A model generated the notes under the pieces. It was not told the origin of the DNA, ran no database searches, and saw nothing but the letters and a program-made list of their open reading frames with translations. Positions 45,879-54,723 of a stretch of DNA of 64,000 nt are shown piece by piece (position 1 is the stretch's first letter; each line of letters opens with the position of its first letter). This DNA comes from Parachryseolinea silvisoli (GTDB lineage Bacteria > Bacteroidota > Bacteroidia > Cytophagales > Cyclobacteriaceae), in the NCBI RefSeq assembly GCF_021190955.1, contig NZ_JAIOAO010000003.1, positions 124,001-188,000 on the forward strand. Direction: 5' to 3'. Made by a program: the position numbers and the translations under genes.

Positions 45879-45934
45879 TAGGGTAGAAGCAAGAGAATCA
45901 AAACAGAGAACCGACCACGGATAACGATAAAACA

Positions 45935-47326
45935 ATGGCTCATCATCACGTAGAAGTTGCTGACGAACAGTATGTATTCAGACCGGAGACCAAGCGGAAG
46001 CTTTTTTACCTGCTCTTTGCAGGTATCCTGCTCTTCGCTATCGGCCTCGTGTCTGCAATCACCCAAGAAGGTAAAGGTGGGCACCATGAAGAGGGGCACC
46101 ACGGAGCTTTACACACCGAGAAGATGGTCGCCAGCAACGACCATGACGCTGCGGCTTCCGAAGGCCACGGCCACGATGCCCATGCTGCCGGCGCGCACCA
46201 CGAGACTGCTACCTGGCTGAGGCGGTTATATTCCACACTGTGGCATAACAACATTTTCTTCGTAGGCCTTGGTATTATTGGTTTGTTTTTCGTCGCCATT
46301 CAGTACGCTGCCATGGCTGGCTGGTCGGCCGGTGTGAAGCGTATTCCGATGGCCATGGGTACCTGGATTCCGATTGCCGGCGTGCTGACGCTCGTGCTCT
46401 GGTTCCTGACCAGCCACGACATTTTCCATTGGACACATAGTTACCTGTATGATCACGCAGGTCCGCAATTCGATAAGCTGATCAACAAAAAAGCACCGTT
46501 CTTCTTCTGGCCCCTGGCCGGCGGTACTTTCCCGCTCTTTTATATTGCTCGTATGGTCATCTTCTTTGGTCTGTGGTATTATTTCTTTACCAGAATCAGA
46601 AAGAACATGATGGAGGAAGATATCGATCCGTCGACAGCCTACTGGTATAAAAACCGTGTGGTATCCACTGTATTCCTGATTATTTTCGGTGTGAGCTCGT
46701 CGGTAGCGGCTTGGGACTGGGTTATGAGCATCGATACACACTGGTTCTCGACCATGTTCGGCTGGTACGTATTCGCCAGCTGGTGGGTAACGGGTTTGGC
46801 GACCATCACCCTGATCGTTGCCAGCCTGAAGTCAGCCGGCTACCTGAAAGTGGTGAATGCAAATCACCTGCATGACCTGGGGAAATTCTGCTTTGCATTC
46901 TCAATCTTCTGGACATACATCTGGTTTGGTCAGTTCCTGCTGATTTACTACGCCAACATTCCTGAAGAAACTGTTTATTTCATTGAGCGTATGAGAAACA
47001 GCCCTTATAGCTGGATCTTCTACTTCAACATTGTCGTGAACTTTGTTCTTCCGTTCCTGCTCCTGATGACACGCGATTCAAAACGTCAACTGTCTATGCT
47101 GAAGCTGGTTTGCCCGATCATTATCGTAGGACACTGGTTTGATTTCTTCAACATGGTGACTCCCGGCGTTATGAAGCTCGACGGCGGCCTCGGCCTCCTG
47201 GAGATCGGCACCTTCCTGATCTTTGCGGCAGTATACCTGTTCGTGGTTCTGGGTAGTCTGACGAAGCTGCCGCTGGTCGGCAAAAACGATCCGATGTTAC
47301 AAGAAAGTCTTGGTCACCACATTTAA
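45935..47326 (+). CDS. actF: Alternative complex III subunit ActF (quinone-binding subunit 2)
   Basis: 463 residues with about ten membrane helices, related in arrangement to ActC. Helix 1 is at about 23-43, followed by a His-, Asp- and Glu-rich linker (residues 46-90 hold 11 His). The rest shows WLRRLYSTLWHNNIFF and SWWVTGLATITLIVASLK. It is expected to help in quinol binding and proton movement. Last gene of act; coxB follows after 15 bp, pointing to one transcript. Confidence 0.94.
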   Translation: MAHHHVEVADEQYVFRPETKRKLFYLLFAGILLFAIGLVSAITQEGKGGHHEEGHHGALHTEKMVASNDHDAAASEGHGHDAHAAGAHHETATWLRRLYSTLWHNNIFFVGLGIIGLFFVAIQYAAMAGWSAGVKRIPMAMGTWIPIAGVLTLVLWFLTSHDIFHWTHSYLYDHAGPQFDKLINKKAPFFFWPLAGGTFPLFYIARMVIFFGLWYYFFTRIRKNMMEEDIDPSTAYWYKNRVVSTVFLIIFGVSSSVAAWDWVMSIDTHWFSTMFGWYVFASWWVTGLATITLIVASLKSAGYLKVVNANHLHDLGKFCFAFSIFWTYIWFGQFLLIYYANIPEETVYFIERMRNSPYSWIFYFNIVVNFVLPFLLLMTRDSKRQLSMLKLVCPIIIVGHWFDFFNMVTPGVMKLDGGLGLLEIGTFLIFAAVYLFVVLGSLTKLPLVGKNDPMLQESLGHHI

Positions 47327-47341
47327 TTTATAGAAAGCGCT

Positions 47342-48412
47342 ATGATGAGTTTGATTATTGTTCTGGGTGTTGTTCTGGTCCTCGGAATTCTATTCCTGAT
47401 CTTCCGGATAAGCACTTTAGTAGGCATCGCGAAGGGAAAGAAGGAGGAGCTTGTAAGTCCCAACAACGGGATACACGCTGTACTCTTCGTTGTTTTCCTC
47501 GTCGGGAGTCTGGCACTTTTCTTCTGGTATTCGATTACCCGGTTCCATCTGTATACATTGCCGATTGCTTCTGTGCACGGCAAGGAGACCGATAGACTTT
47601 TCTGGATTACGATGGCCATCACCGTAATCGCGTTCGTGATCATTTCGATCATCATGTTCGTGTTCCTTTATCAATATCGCTACAACCCGGCGCGTCGCGC
47701 GAAGTTCTTCCCGGACAACCATTACCTGGAGCTTACCTGGACGATCATCCCGGCTATTGTACTGGCGCTGCTGATCTTCACCGGCCTGCGTACGTGGAAC
47801 GATATCACCGGCCCTGCATCGAAAGATGCTGAAGTGGTTGAGCTGATCGCGCAGCAGTTTGCCTGGACTGCCCGTTACCCGGGTGTGAAAGACAAGTCGC
47901 TGGGTAAAGTGAACTATAAGCTGATCGACGCGGTAAACGAATTTGGTCTGGATCTGAGCGACAAGAACTCGTTCGACGACTTTAAATCATTGGAACTGCA
48001 CTTGCCGGTAGGGCAAGAGGTTCTCCTGAAGATTCGTGCGAAAGATGTTATTCACAGCGTGTTCCTGCCGCACTTCCGCGTGAAGATGGATGCTGTGCCA
48101 GGTATGCCGACACAATTTAAGTTCAAGGCGACCAAGACTACAGAGCAAATGCGCGACGAGCTCGGCAACCCGAATTTTAATTATGAGCTGGCCTGTACAG
48201 AGATCTGCGGTCGTGGACACTTCTCCATGAAGATGTCAGTGATCGTAGAAGAGCAGGAGGCCTACGAGCGTTGGAAGGCTTCACAGGAGGCCTGGCTGAA
48301 ACAAAACCCCGATTACCTGAACAAGGTACCGGCGGAATTGAAGGAGGCCGCTATGATCAAAGCCGGTATGCAGGCTGACCCCGGCGCCGGTGTAGCGGCA
48401 GTGAAAGAATAA
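47342..48412 (+). CDS. coxB: Cytochrome c oxidase subunit II
   Basis: 356 residues. Four N-terminal membrane helices (about 4-22, 43-63, 87-109 and 130-149), two more than the textbook subunit II, precede a cupredoxin domain. The CuA site is intact: His238 (VIHSVF), Cys285, Cys289, His293 and Met296 (CTEICGRGHFSM). There is no C-terminal cytochrome c domain, so it is aa3-type, not caa3. It receives electrons from a c heme and passes them to heme a in CoxA. Tightly linked to actF. Confidence 0.95.
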   Translation: MMSLIIVLGVVLVLGILFLIFRISTLVGIAKGKKEELVSPNNGIHAVLFVVFLVGSLALFFWYSITRFHLYTLPIASVHGKETDRLFWITMAITVIAFVIISIIMFVFLYQYRYNPARRAKFFPDNHYLELTWTIIPAIVLALLIFTGLRTWNDITGPASKDAEVVELIAQQFAWTARYPGVKDKSLGKVNYKLIDAVNEFGLDLSDKNSFDDFKSLELHLPVGQEVLLKIRAKDVIHSVFLPHFRVKMDAVPGMPTQFKFKATKTTEQMRDELGNPNFNYELACTEICGRGHFSMKMSVIVEEQEAYERWKASQEAWLKQNPDYLNKVPAELKEAAMIKAGMQADPGAGVAAVKE

Positions 48413-48445
48413 GAAGCAGTTTTCCAATCAAGATTTATCAACGAC

Positions 48446-50347
48446 ATGGCAACAACCGATATCCACCTTCACCAAGACGTACACCACCACGACGATGGTC
48501 ACGATCACGACCACGAGCATCACGGTGGTAACTTCTGGACTACGTATATCTTCAGCGAAGATCACAAAATCATCGGTAAGCAATTCCTCATCACCGGTAT
48601 CTTCTGGGCACTGTTGGGTGGTACGCTTTCGGTCATCTTCCGTCTGCAGCTCGGTTTCCCCGACATGAACCTGGATTGGCTGAAGCCGGTCCTGGGCGGC
48701 TGGATCACTCCCGAAGGTAAGCTCGACCCCGAGTTTTACCTGGCGCTGGTGACGATGCACGGTACCATCATGGTGTTCTTTGTACTGACCGCCGGTTTGA
48801 GCGGTACGTTCTCGAACTTCCTCATTCCGTTGCAGATTGGTGCACGTGATATGGCCTCGGGCTTTATGAACATGCTGTCATACTGGTTCTTCTTTGCTTC
48901 CAGCGTGATCATGTTTGTTTCGCTGTTCCTCGAGACCGGCCCTGCGGGTGGCGGTTGGACAGTATATCCTCCGTTGAGCGCCCTGCCGCAAGCGATTAAA
49001 GGCTCCGGCCTGGGTATGACCCTGTGGCTGGTGGCGATGGCGTTGTTCATTGTGAGCTCGCTGTTGGGAAGCATCAACTACATTTCGACTGTAATCAACA
49101 TGCGTACACGGGGTATGTCGTTTACCCGGTTGCCGCTAACAATCTGGGCCTTCTTCTTCACGGCCATCATTGGTATTCTGTCGTTCCCCGTACTGTTTGC
49201 TGCTGCGTTGTTGCTGATCTTCGATCGTAGCTTCGGTACCAGCTTCTACTTGTCAGACATTTACATCGGTGGTGAGGCCCTCGCACACGACGGCGGCAGC
49301 CCCGTATTGTTCCAGCACTTGTTCTGGTTCCTCGGTCACCCGGAGGTATATATCGTACTGTTGCCCGCGCTGGGGCTCTCATCGGAGATCATCGCGACCA
49401 ACTCGCGCAAGCCTATCTTCGGCTACAAAGCCATGATCGGTTCCATGCTCTTCATCGCCATTCTGTCGTTCATCGTATGGGCACACCATATGTTCGTAAC
49501 GGGTATGAACCCCTTCCTGGGCTCGATCTTCATGCTGTTGACGCTGATCATCGCGGTACCTTCAGCGGTTAAGATTTTCAACTATGTAACAACACTGTGG
49601 AAGGGTAACATCATCTTTACGCCGGGCATGCTGTTCTCGATTGGCCTGGTGTCGTTCTTCCTGACGGGTGGTATCACCGGTATCTTCCTGGGTAACTCGG
49701 CCATCGACATTCAGCTGCACGATACATACTTCGTTGTAGCCCACTTCCACCTGGTAATGGGTAGCGCTTCGTTCTTCGGTATGCTGGCGGGTATTTACCA
49801 CTGGTTCCCGAAGATGTTCGGTCGCATGATGAACGAGCGTCTGGGCCACATTCACTTCTGGATCACGTTCGTCGGTGTATACATGGTGTTCTTTCCGATG
49901 CACTACATTGGTATCGCCGGCTTCCCGAGAAGATACTACTCCTGGACAAACTTCGAAACCTTCAGTGGTTTCACCGATCTCAATATGCTGGTGTCTGTAG
50001 CGGCTGTCCTGACGCTGGCGGCCCAGTTCATCTTCCTGTTCAACTTCTTCTACAGCATCTGGCGCGGTCGGTTGGCTCCCGCCAACCCGTGGAACTCCAA
50101 CACGCTGGAGTGGACTACACCGCGCAACCCCGGTCACGGCAACTGGCCTGGTGAGATCCCGGCGGTATACCGCTGGCCTTATGACTACAGCAAGCCGGGC
50201 GCGAAGGATGACTTCATTCCGCAGACCATACCGTATTCGGAAACGCCGGAATCCAACCTTCCGCACGAAACCGAGTTGATTAAGCTGGAAAGCACTTCCG
50301 GGGATGACATCATCATCCAGGGCGGCAAGCTGGAAGGCAACCATTAA
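48446..50347 (+). CDS. coxA: Cytochrome c oxidase subunit I
   Basis: 633 residues, 12 core membrane helices. The first 26 residues are His/Asp-rich (10 His). His105 (TMHGTIM) and His435 bind low-spin heme a. CuB ligands are His298 of HPEVY (with the cross-linked Tyr302) and His347-His348 of WAHHMF, and the high-spin heme ligand is His433 in VVAHFHLVMG. The K-channel Lys is in FGYKAMIG. It reduces oxygen to water and pumps protons. A strong hairpin follows the gene at 50361. Confidence 0.96.
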   Translation: MATTDIHLHQDVHHHDDGHDHDHEHHGGNFWTTYIFSEDHKIIGKQFLITGIFWALLGGTLSVIFRLQLGFPDMNLDWLKPVLGGWITPEGKLDPEFYLALVTMHGTIMVFFVLTAGLSGTFSNFLIPLQIGARDMASGFMNMLSYWFFFASSVIMFVSLFLETGPAGGGWTVYPPLSALPQAIKGSGLGMTLWLVAMALFIVSSLLGSINYISTVINMRTRGMSFTRLPLTIWAFFFTAIIGILSFPVLFAAALLLIFDRSFGTSFYLSDIYIGGEALAHDGGSPVLFQHLFWFLGHPEVYIVLLPALGLSSEIIATNSRKPIFGYKAMIGSMLFIAILSFIVWAHHMFVTGMNPFLGSIFMLLTLIIAVPSAVKIFNYVTTLWKGNIIFTPGMLFSIGLVSFFLTGGITGIFLGNSAIDIQLHDTYFVVAHFHLVMGSASFFGMLAGIYHWFPKMFGRMMNERLGHIHFWITFVGVYMVFFPMHYIGIAGFPRRYYSWTNFETFSGFTDLNMLVSVAAVLTLAAQFIFLFNFFYSIWRGRLAPANPWNSNTLEWTTPRNPGHGNWPGEIPAVYRWPYDYSKPGAKDDFIPQTIPYSETPESNLPHETELIKLESTSGDDIIIQGGKLEGNH

Positions 50348-50360
50348 TAGATACTTATAG

Positions 50361-50426
50361 CAGGGTTCCAGGCTCCGCAGGGAAAGGTGGCAACATCTTA
50401 CCGCAGCCTGGAACCCTGAGCTTTTT
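50361..50426 (+). terminator. Strong hairpin with T-run between coxA and ctaA
   Basis: CAGGGTTCCAGGCT (50361-50374) is exactly inverse to AGCCTGGAACCCTG (50405-50418), and five T follow at 50422-50426. The 14-bp stem with a 30-base inner region is a strong intrinsic terminator 14 bp after the coxA stop. It may lower downstream expression and not stop it, since ctaA begins only 10 bp later. Confidence 0.85.
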
Positions 50427-50436
50427 AAAACGATTC

Positions 50437-51450
50437 ATGAGGTCCTTTCGAAGGCTAACGATTTCTACGCTGATCGCCGTCTATGTGCTGATCCTGGTCG
50501 GCGGTGTCGTGCGCAGCACCGGTTCGGGCATGGGTTGCCCCGACTGGCCGAAATGTTTTGGCCAGTGGGTACCACCTACGTCCGTCGAGTCGTTGCCAGA
50601 CAACTACAAGGAGATTTATGCCGCCCATCGCGACAAGAAAAACCAGCGGTTTGCGAAATATTTGCACCTCATCGGCATGGATGAAACGGCCGATAAGATT
50701 TTGAAAGATCCCACTGTCTTACAAGAAGCAGACTTTAATCCCACCAAGACGATGATTGAGTATCTCAATCGTCTGACCGGCGTGATCATTGGTTTCCTGA
50801 TCCTGGCGGTTTTTATTTCGTCCATTCGCTTTCGGCGTACGGAGCCGCGGCTTACGACTGTGTCGCTGCTATCTTTTTTGCTCGTATGTTTTCAGGGCTG
50901 GATTGGCTCGTTTGTCGTGTCGACAAATCTCACGCCGTGGACGATTACCGTACACATGTTCCTGGCGCTGCTCCTGGTAGCGCTGTTGTTTTACCTGGTA
51001 CACCGTGCGAGCTACGCCACGATGATCGACTCGTCTACGGGCTTTTGGTGGCTGCTGGCCTGTATGGGGGTACTGTTGGTACAGGTGCTGTTGGGCACGC
51101 AAGTGCGCGAAGCCCTCGATGAAGTGGCCACGTATGCGGTGCGCGAGCAGTGGATCGAGAACCTGGGCGATGCTTTTATTTTACACCGTTCGTTCTCGTG
51201 GATAGTGCTTCTGCTGCATGTCGGATTAATCCTGAAATTGCGCAAAACTGAGGGGGCAAAAGCTTTCCTGCTTACCCTAATCGTGCTAATTTTGGGCACT
51301 ATTTTAACGGGTGTCAGCATGGCCTGGTTTGCTGTGCCGCCGTATCTTCAGCCGGTGCATTTATTACTGGCGTCGCTTACGTTCGGACTCCAGTTTATGT
51401 TGCTATTAAAGCTCAATAGAAAAGAAAAACCTGTAGCTACGCTATCATGA
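50437..51450 (+). CDS. ctaA: Heme A synthase (COX15/CtaA family)
   Basis: 337 residues with eight membrane helices. Motifs are the N-terminal RSTGSGMGCPDWPKC, the EYLNRLTG motif (Glu108) and conserved His173, His250, His261 and His308. The usual His of the EYxHR motif is Asn111. Residues about 45-100 are a soluble insertion after helix 1. It oxidises the methyl of heme O to give heme A for CoxA. The stop overlaps the ctaB start by 4 bases (ATGA), so the two are coupled. Confidence 0.92.
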   Translation: MRSFRRLTISTLIAVYVLILVGGVVRSTGSGMGCPDWPKCFGQWVPPTSVESLPDNYKEIYAAHRDKKNQRFAKYLHLIGMDETADKILKDPTVLQEADFNPTKTMIEYLNRLTGVIIGFLILAVFISSIRFRRTEPRLTTVSLLSFLLVCFQGWIGSFVVSTNLTPWTITVHMFLALLLVALLFYLVHRASYATMIDSSTGFWWLLACMGVLLVQVLLGTQVREALDEVATYAVREQWIENLGDAFILHRSFSWIVLLLHVGLILKLRKTEGAKAFLLTLIVLILGTILTGVSMAWFAVPPYLQPVHLLLASLTFGLQFMLLLKLNRKEKPVATLS

Positions 51451-52343
51451 TTGCCGGACAAACGCATTCACTTCCAGGAGCGACTCTCGCGGGGGCCAAA
51501 GCCCGGGCGTATTGGGAACTGTTGAAGTTCAGACTTTCCTTTTTGGTGTCTTTCTCCTGCGCGTTTGGGTATGTGTTGGCGTCGCCGCAGATCAACTGGT
51601 TTACCCTGGCCATGGTCTTCACCGGCGGGTTCCTGTTGTCGGGTGCGTCGGTCACGATCAACCAAATTATCGAGAAAGACCTCGACAAGCTCATGACCCG
51701 CACGCTGGTGCGCCCGCTTCCCACGGAGCGGCTATCGGTACAGGAAGCTACTGTATTTTCCATCCTTTGCCTGGTAGCGGGCATTTCATTGCTGATCGCA
51801 TTCACCAACCCCTTGACAACAGCACTATCGATTCTGTCGATGTTGCTGTATAGCTTTGTCTATACGCCGCTGAAACGCGTCGGACCGATTGCAGTATTTG
51901 TGGGTGCTATTCCGGGCGCCCTGCCGCCACTGCTGGGTTGGACGGCCGCCACCGGCGCCATTTCACACGAAGCGTTGATCATCTTCGGGATACAATTTAT
52001 TTGGCAGTTCCCGCACTTTTGGGCCATAGCCTGGGTGGCGGATGAAGACTATAAGAAGGCCGGCTTTAAGCTGCTGCCTTCCGGCGGCCAGAAAGACCTG
52101 AACACCGCTATTCAGATCATGATCTATACCATGTTCCTGATCCCGATGGGCCTGCTGCCGGCAACGTTCGGCATCACGGGCACACTGTCGGCCATCGTGG
52201 CCACCGTATGCGGCGTATTATTCTTTGCACAGACCTTTTCGCTGATGCGCTCGGGCGACCGCAAGGCCGCGCTGAAGATCATGTTCGGTTCATTTTTGTA
52301 TTTGCCGATCGTACAGATCGCTTACTTGTTAGATAAACTTTGA
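51447..52343 (+). CDS. ctaB: Protoheme IX farnesyltransferase
   Basis: 298 residues of the UbiA prenyltransferase superfamily with about nine membrane helices. Aspartate motifs are NQIIEKDLDKLMTRT (first, allylic-diphosphate binding) and the later VADEDYKKAG with the conserved RP-type LVRPLPT. It attaches a farnesyl group to heme B to make heme O, the substrate of CtaA. Start overlaps the ctaA stop. Confidence 0.95.
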   Translation: MIAGQTHSLPGATLAGAKARAYWELLKFRLSFLVSFSCAFGYVLASPQINWFTLAMVFTGGFLLSGASVTINQIIEKDLDKLMTRTLVRPLPTERLSVQEATVFSILCLVAGISLLIAFTNPLTTALSILSMLLYSFVYTPLKRVGPIAVFVGAIPGALPPLLGWTAATGAISHEALIIFGIQFIWQFPHFWAIAWVADEDYKKAGFKLLPSGGQKDLNTAIQIMIYTMFLIPMGLLPATFGITGTLSAIVATVCGVLFFAQTFSLMRSGDRKAALKIMFGSFLYLPIVQIAYLLDKL

Positions 52344-52361
52344 AAGAGGGGAGGAATACGT

Positions 52362-52946
52362 ATGGCAGTAGATATCAAGATTGTAGAAGAGGCCCGCGAG
52401 CCGAGGTCGATGGACCCGAAGAAGTTCGGACTGTGGCTTTTCATGGCTACCGTGGTGATGCTTTTTGGTGCATGGACCAGCGCGTATATTGTGAAGCGCG
52501 GGGACATGGGCTGGTCGGAGATCATTCTGCCCGACATGTTCTGGGTAAATACCGTCATTATTCTGACCAGTAGCGTGCCCATGATCTGGGCGGTGCGTGC
52601 AGCGAAGCAAGACAAAGCCGAGCAGCTGAAAATTGCGCTCGGCGTGACGACCATTCTGGGGATCGCCTTTGTGGTGGGTCAGTTTCTGGCATTCTCCCAA
52701 ATGATTGACTTCCACGAGCATTTCACTGGCGGAGCGGTTTCTCATTCCTTTGTATATGTATTAAGTGGCGCGCACGGGCTGCACTTAATCAGTGGGGTGG
52801 TGGTCTTGTTCATTGTTCTGCGGGCTACCCTGCAAGGACGCGTACACAAGGGTAATATGAACACGCTCGAAATGTGTGCTACGTACTGGCACTTTTTGGG
52901 CGTTCTTTGGCTATATTTGTTCGTCTTTTTGTTGCTGAATAAGTAG
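52362..52946 (+). CDS. coxC: Cytochrome c oxidase subunit III, first copy
   Basis: 194 residues with five membrane helices, the short form of subunit III. Typical stretches are KFGLWLFMATVVMLFGAWTS at the start and FVYVLSGAHGLHLISGVVVL and ATYWHFLGVLWLYLF at the end. Subunit III stabilises CoxA and proton pumping. A longer subunit III gene follows directly. The two are unlike enough in length and sequence that recent duplication is unlikely. Confidence 0.93.
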   Translation: MAVDIKIVEEAREPRSMDPKKFGLWLFMATVVMLFGAWTSAYIVKRGDMGWSEIILPDMFWVNTVIILTSSVPMIWAVRAAKQDKAEQLKIALGVTTILGIAFVVGQFLAFSQMIDFHEHFTGGAVSHSFVYVLSGAHGLHLISGVVVLFIVLRATLQGRVHKGNMNTLEMCATYWHFLGVLWLYLFVFLLLNK

Positions 52947-53016
52947 CAAGGCGAGCGGGAAACGCAGTATTTAACCAACAGAAGATAACTTTAAACCTGA
53001 AAATTTAACTTAGAAT

Positions 53017-53763
53017 ATGGCAAGTACCTCAGTAGCAACGGCTCCGGGACGGAGCGCCTGGGATGGTGGAGTATCACCCATGGGCGCCAGCTATGGCAAA
53101 CTCATGATGTGGTTCTTTCTGCTGTCGGATGCTTTTACGTTTTCCGCCCTCCTCGTTACCTACGGCATGGTTCGCTCAGCGCACCAGGCGTATGCAGGCA
53201 CCGTTGAGGCCTTTAAATTTTCAGCATCGTACTGGCCCATTCCTGAAAAAGTATTCGAAGCAGTACCCTTCCTGCACGGTGTAGAATTACCGCTCGTGTT
53301 TGTGGGTATCATGACCTTTATCCTCATCATGAGCTCGGTCACCATGGTACTGGCGGTAGAAGCTGGTCACCGCATGGACCGCGTAGCGGTTGAGAAATGG
53401 ATGTTGTGGACGATCCTTGGCGGCCTTACCTTCCTGGGTTGCCAGGCATGGGAGTGGTCGCACTTTATCCACGGTGCAGAAACTGGTAAGGCAGTAGCGG
53501 ACGGTACGACGTACTTCGGTGCCAGCCTGACGCATAACCAGTATGGTCCACGCGACTTTGCGGCGTTCTTCTTCTTCATCACGGGCTTCCACGGTACACA
53601 CGTGTTCTCGGGGGTGGTGTTGAACTTCCTCATCTACTACAACACTGTGATGGGCGTATACGACCGTCGTGGTCACTATGAAATGGTGGAGAAAGTAGGC
53701 CTTTACTGGCACTTTGTAGACCTGGTATGGGTATTTGTATTTACCTTCTTCTACCTGGTATAA
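53017..53763 (+). CDS. coxC: Cytochrome c oxidase subunit III, second copy
   Basis: 248 residues with about five helices and longer loops than the first copy. Markers are YGKLMMWFFLLSDAFTFSAL, FITGFHGTHVFSGVVLNFLI and the C-terminal LYWHFVDLVWVFVFTFFYLV, which fit the heme-copper oxidase subunit III family. Two tandem subunit III genes after ctaB are a usual Bacteroidota arrangement. Confidence 0.94.
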   Translation: MASTSVATAPGRSAWDGGVSPMGASYGKLMMWFFLLSDAFTFSALLVTYGMVRSAHQAYAGTVEAFKFSASYWPIPEKVFEAVPFLHGVELPLVFVGIMTFILIMSSVTMVLAVEAGHRMDRVAVEKWMLWTILGGLTFLGCQAWEWSHFIHGAETGKAVADGTTYFGASLTHNQYGPRDFAAFFFFITGFHGTHVFSGVVLNFLIYYNTVMGVYDRRGHYEMVEKVGLYWHFVDLVWVFVFTFFYLV

Positions 53764-53799
53764 TTTCGATCGATCAACGTCCTATATAACCGAATAGAC

Positions 53800-54141
53800 A
53801 TGGCACATTCTGAAGAAACTACACATGTTACCGTAATCCCTCCGGATACCGCGAAGATTAAGAAGCTGTGGATGACGGCGGGTATCCTGCTGGTGATCAC
53901 ACTCCTGGAGTTTACCGTAGCCTTCACCGTTCCGCACGAGTACAAAGACGTGCGCGTATGGATCTTCATCCTCATGACGATCGTGAAAGCTGCCTATATC
54001 GTAGGCGAGTTTATGCACCTTCGCTACGAGGCAAAGATCCTGATGTGGTCGATCCTTATTCCGCTGGTATTTGTCGTATGGATGCTGGTAGCCTTTATTT
54101 ACGAAGGCACACAGATTTCAGTAGCACGGTTCTTCCACTAG
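53800..54141 (+). CDS. Cytochrome c oxidase subunit IV
   Basis: 113 residues with three helices. The family pattern is clear: KLWMTAGILLVITLLEF, then FILMTIVKAAYIVGEFMHLR and WSILIPLVFVVWMLVAF. This small subunit (prokaryotic COX IV, PF03626) closes the oxidase set and stabilises it. A terminator-like hairpin follows at 54164. Confidence 0.92.
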   Translation: MAHSEETTHVTVIPPDTAKIKKLWMTAGILLVITLLEFTVAFTVPHEYKDVRVWIFILMTIVKAAYIVGEFMHLRYEAKILMWSILIPLVFVVWMLVAFIYEGTQISVARFFH

Positions 54142-54163
54142 TATGAAAGAATAGTATATAACG

Positions 54164-54200
54164 GAAGGCTTAGGTGAGAAACTTAAGCCTTCTGTTTTTT
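54164..54200 (+). terminator. Terminator after the oxidase subunit genes
   Basis: GAAGGCTTA (54164-54172) pairs with TAAGCCTTC (54184-54192) and is followed by a T-run at 54195-54200. It lies between subunit IV and the SCO-like gene. Confidence 0.75.
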
Positions 54201-54222
54201 CACGAAAGGGGAGAAGACTGTT

Positions 54223-54717
54223 ATGAAAGGTAAAGGAATATTGTTGCTTGTGGCGCTGGTGTTGCCAACCTGCATTTTTGTGTTTCTGAAGTTCTTTGGA
54301 AAGAACGAGTTTGCTGTGGAACCGCTGTATCAGGTGGCACCGAAAGAGGGAGTGGCCGCCGAATGTGGCGCGCTGAATTTCCCTTACCAGGTGCCCGACA
54401 GTGTGTTGAAGAAATACGTACAAATGGGCAAAGACAGTATGGTGTTGCTTGCGGTCGGAGAATTGAATAAAGAAAGCGACACGCAGTTAAAGCGAGTGGA
54501 AGAAGAGTTTGGTGATATATCGTTTATCAGAAGGTTGATGACCAACCAGGCCCCATTAAACAGGACGCTACGAAAGTGTGTTTTCCTGTTGCCCGAATCC
54601 TCTAATCTGGTGCTAATAGACAAAGAAGGCACTATCCGGGGACAATACAATGCGAGCGATCGCGAAGACGTCGACAGAATGCTAACCGAACTAACCATTA
54701 TTTTTAAAAAATATTAA
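54223..54717 (+). CDS. SCO/thioredoxin-like membrane-anchored protein lacking the CxxxC site
   Basis: 164 residues with an N-terminal membrane anchor (residues 4-24). The periplasmic domain looks like a divergent thioredoxin/SCO fold: LVLIDKEGTIRGQYNASDRE corresponds to the strand-turn segment before the SCO C-terminal part. The copper-binding CxxxC motif of SCO proteins is absent; only isolated Cys remain (in AAECGALN and RKCVFL). Its location between oxidase subunits and DUF420 supports a role in oxidase copper assembly, but it can hardly bind copper the usual way. Confidence 0.6.
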   Translation: MKGKGILLLVALVLPTCIFVFLKFFGKNEFAVEPLYQVAPKEGVAAECGALNFPYQVPDSVLKKYVQMGKDSMVLLAVGELNKESDTQLKRVEEEFGDISFIRRLMTNQAPLNRTLRKCVFLLPESSNLVLIDKEGTIRGQYNASDREDVDRMLTELTIIFKKY

Positions 54718-54723
54718 TCTCTT

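Noticed and set aside
49562-50344. Antisense frame of 260 codons inside coxA
   Set aside because: Reverse-strand shadow of coxA with no signal, motif or control region.
52362-53763. Tandem subunit III genes as a recent duplication or a split gene
   Set aside because: The two differ in length and sequence and each has a complete set of family motifs; such pairs are normal in this cluster.
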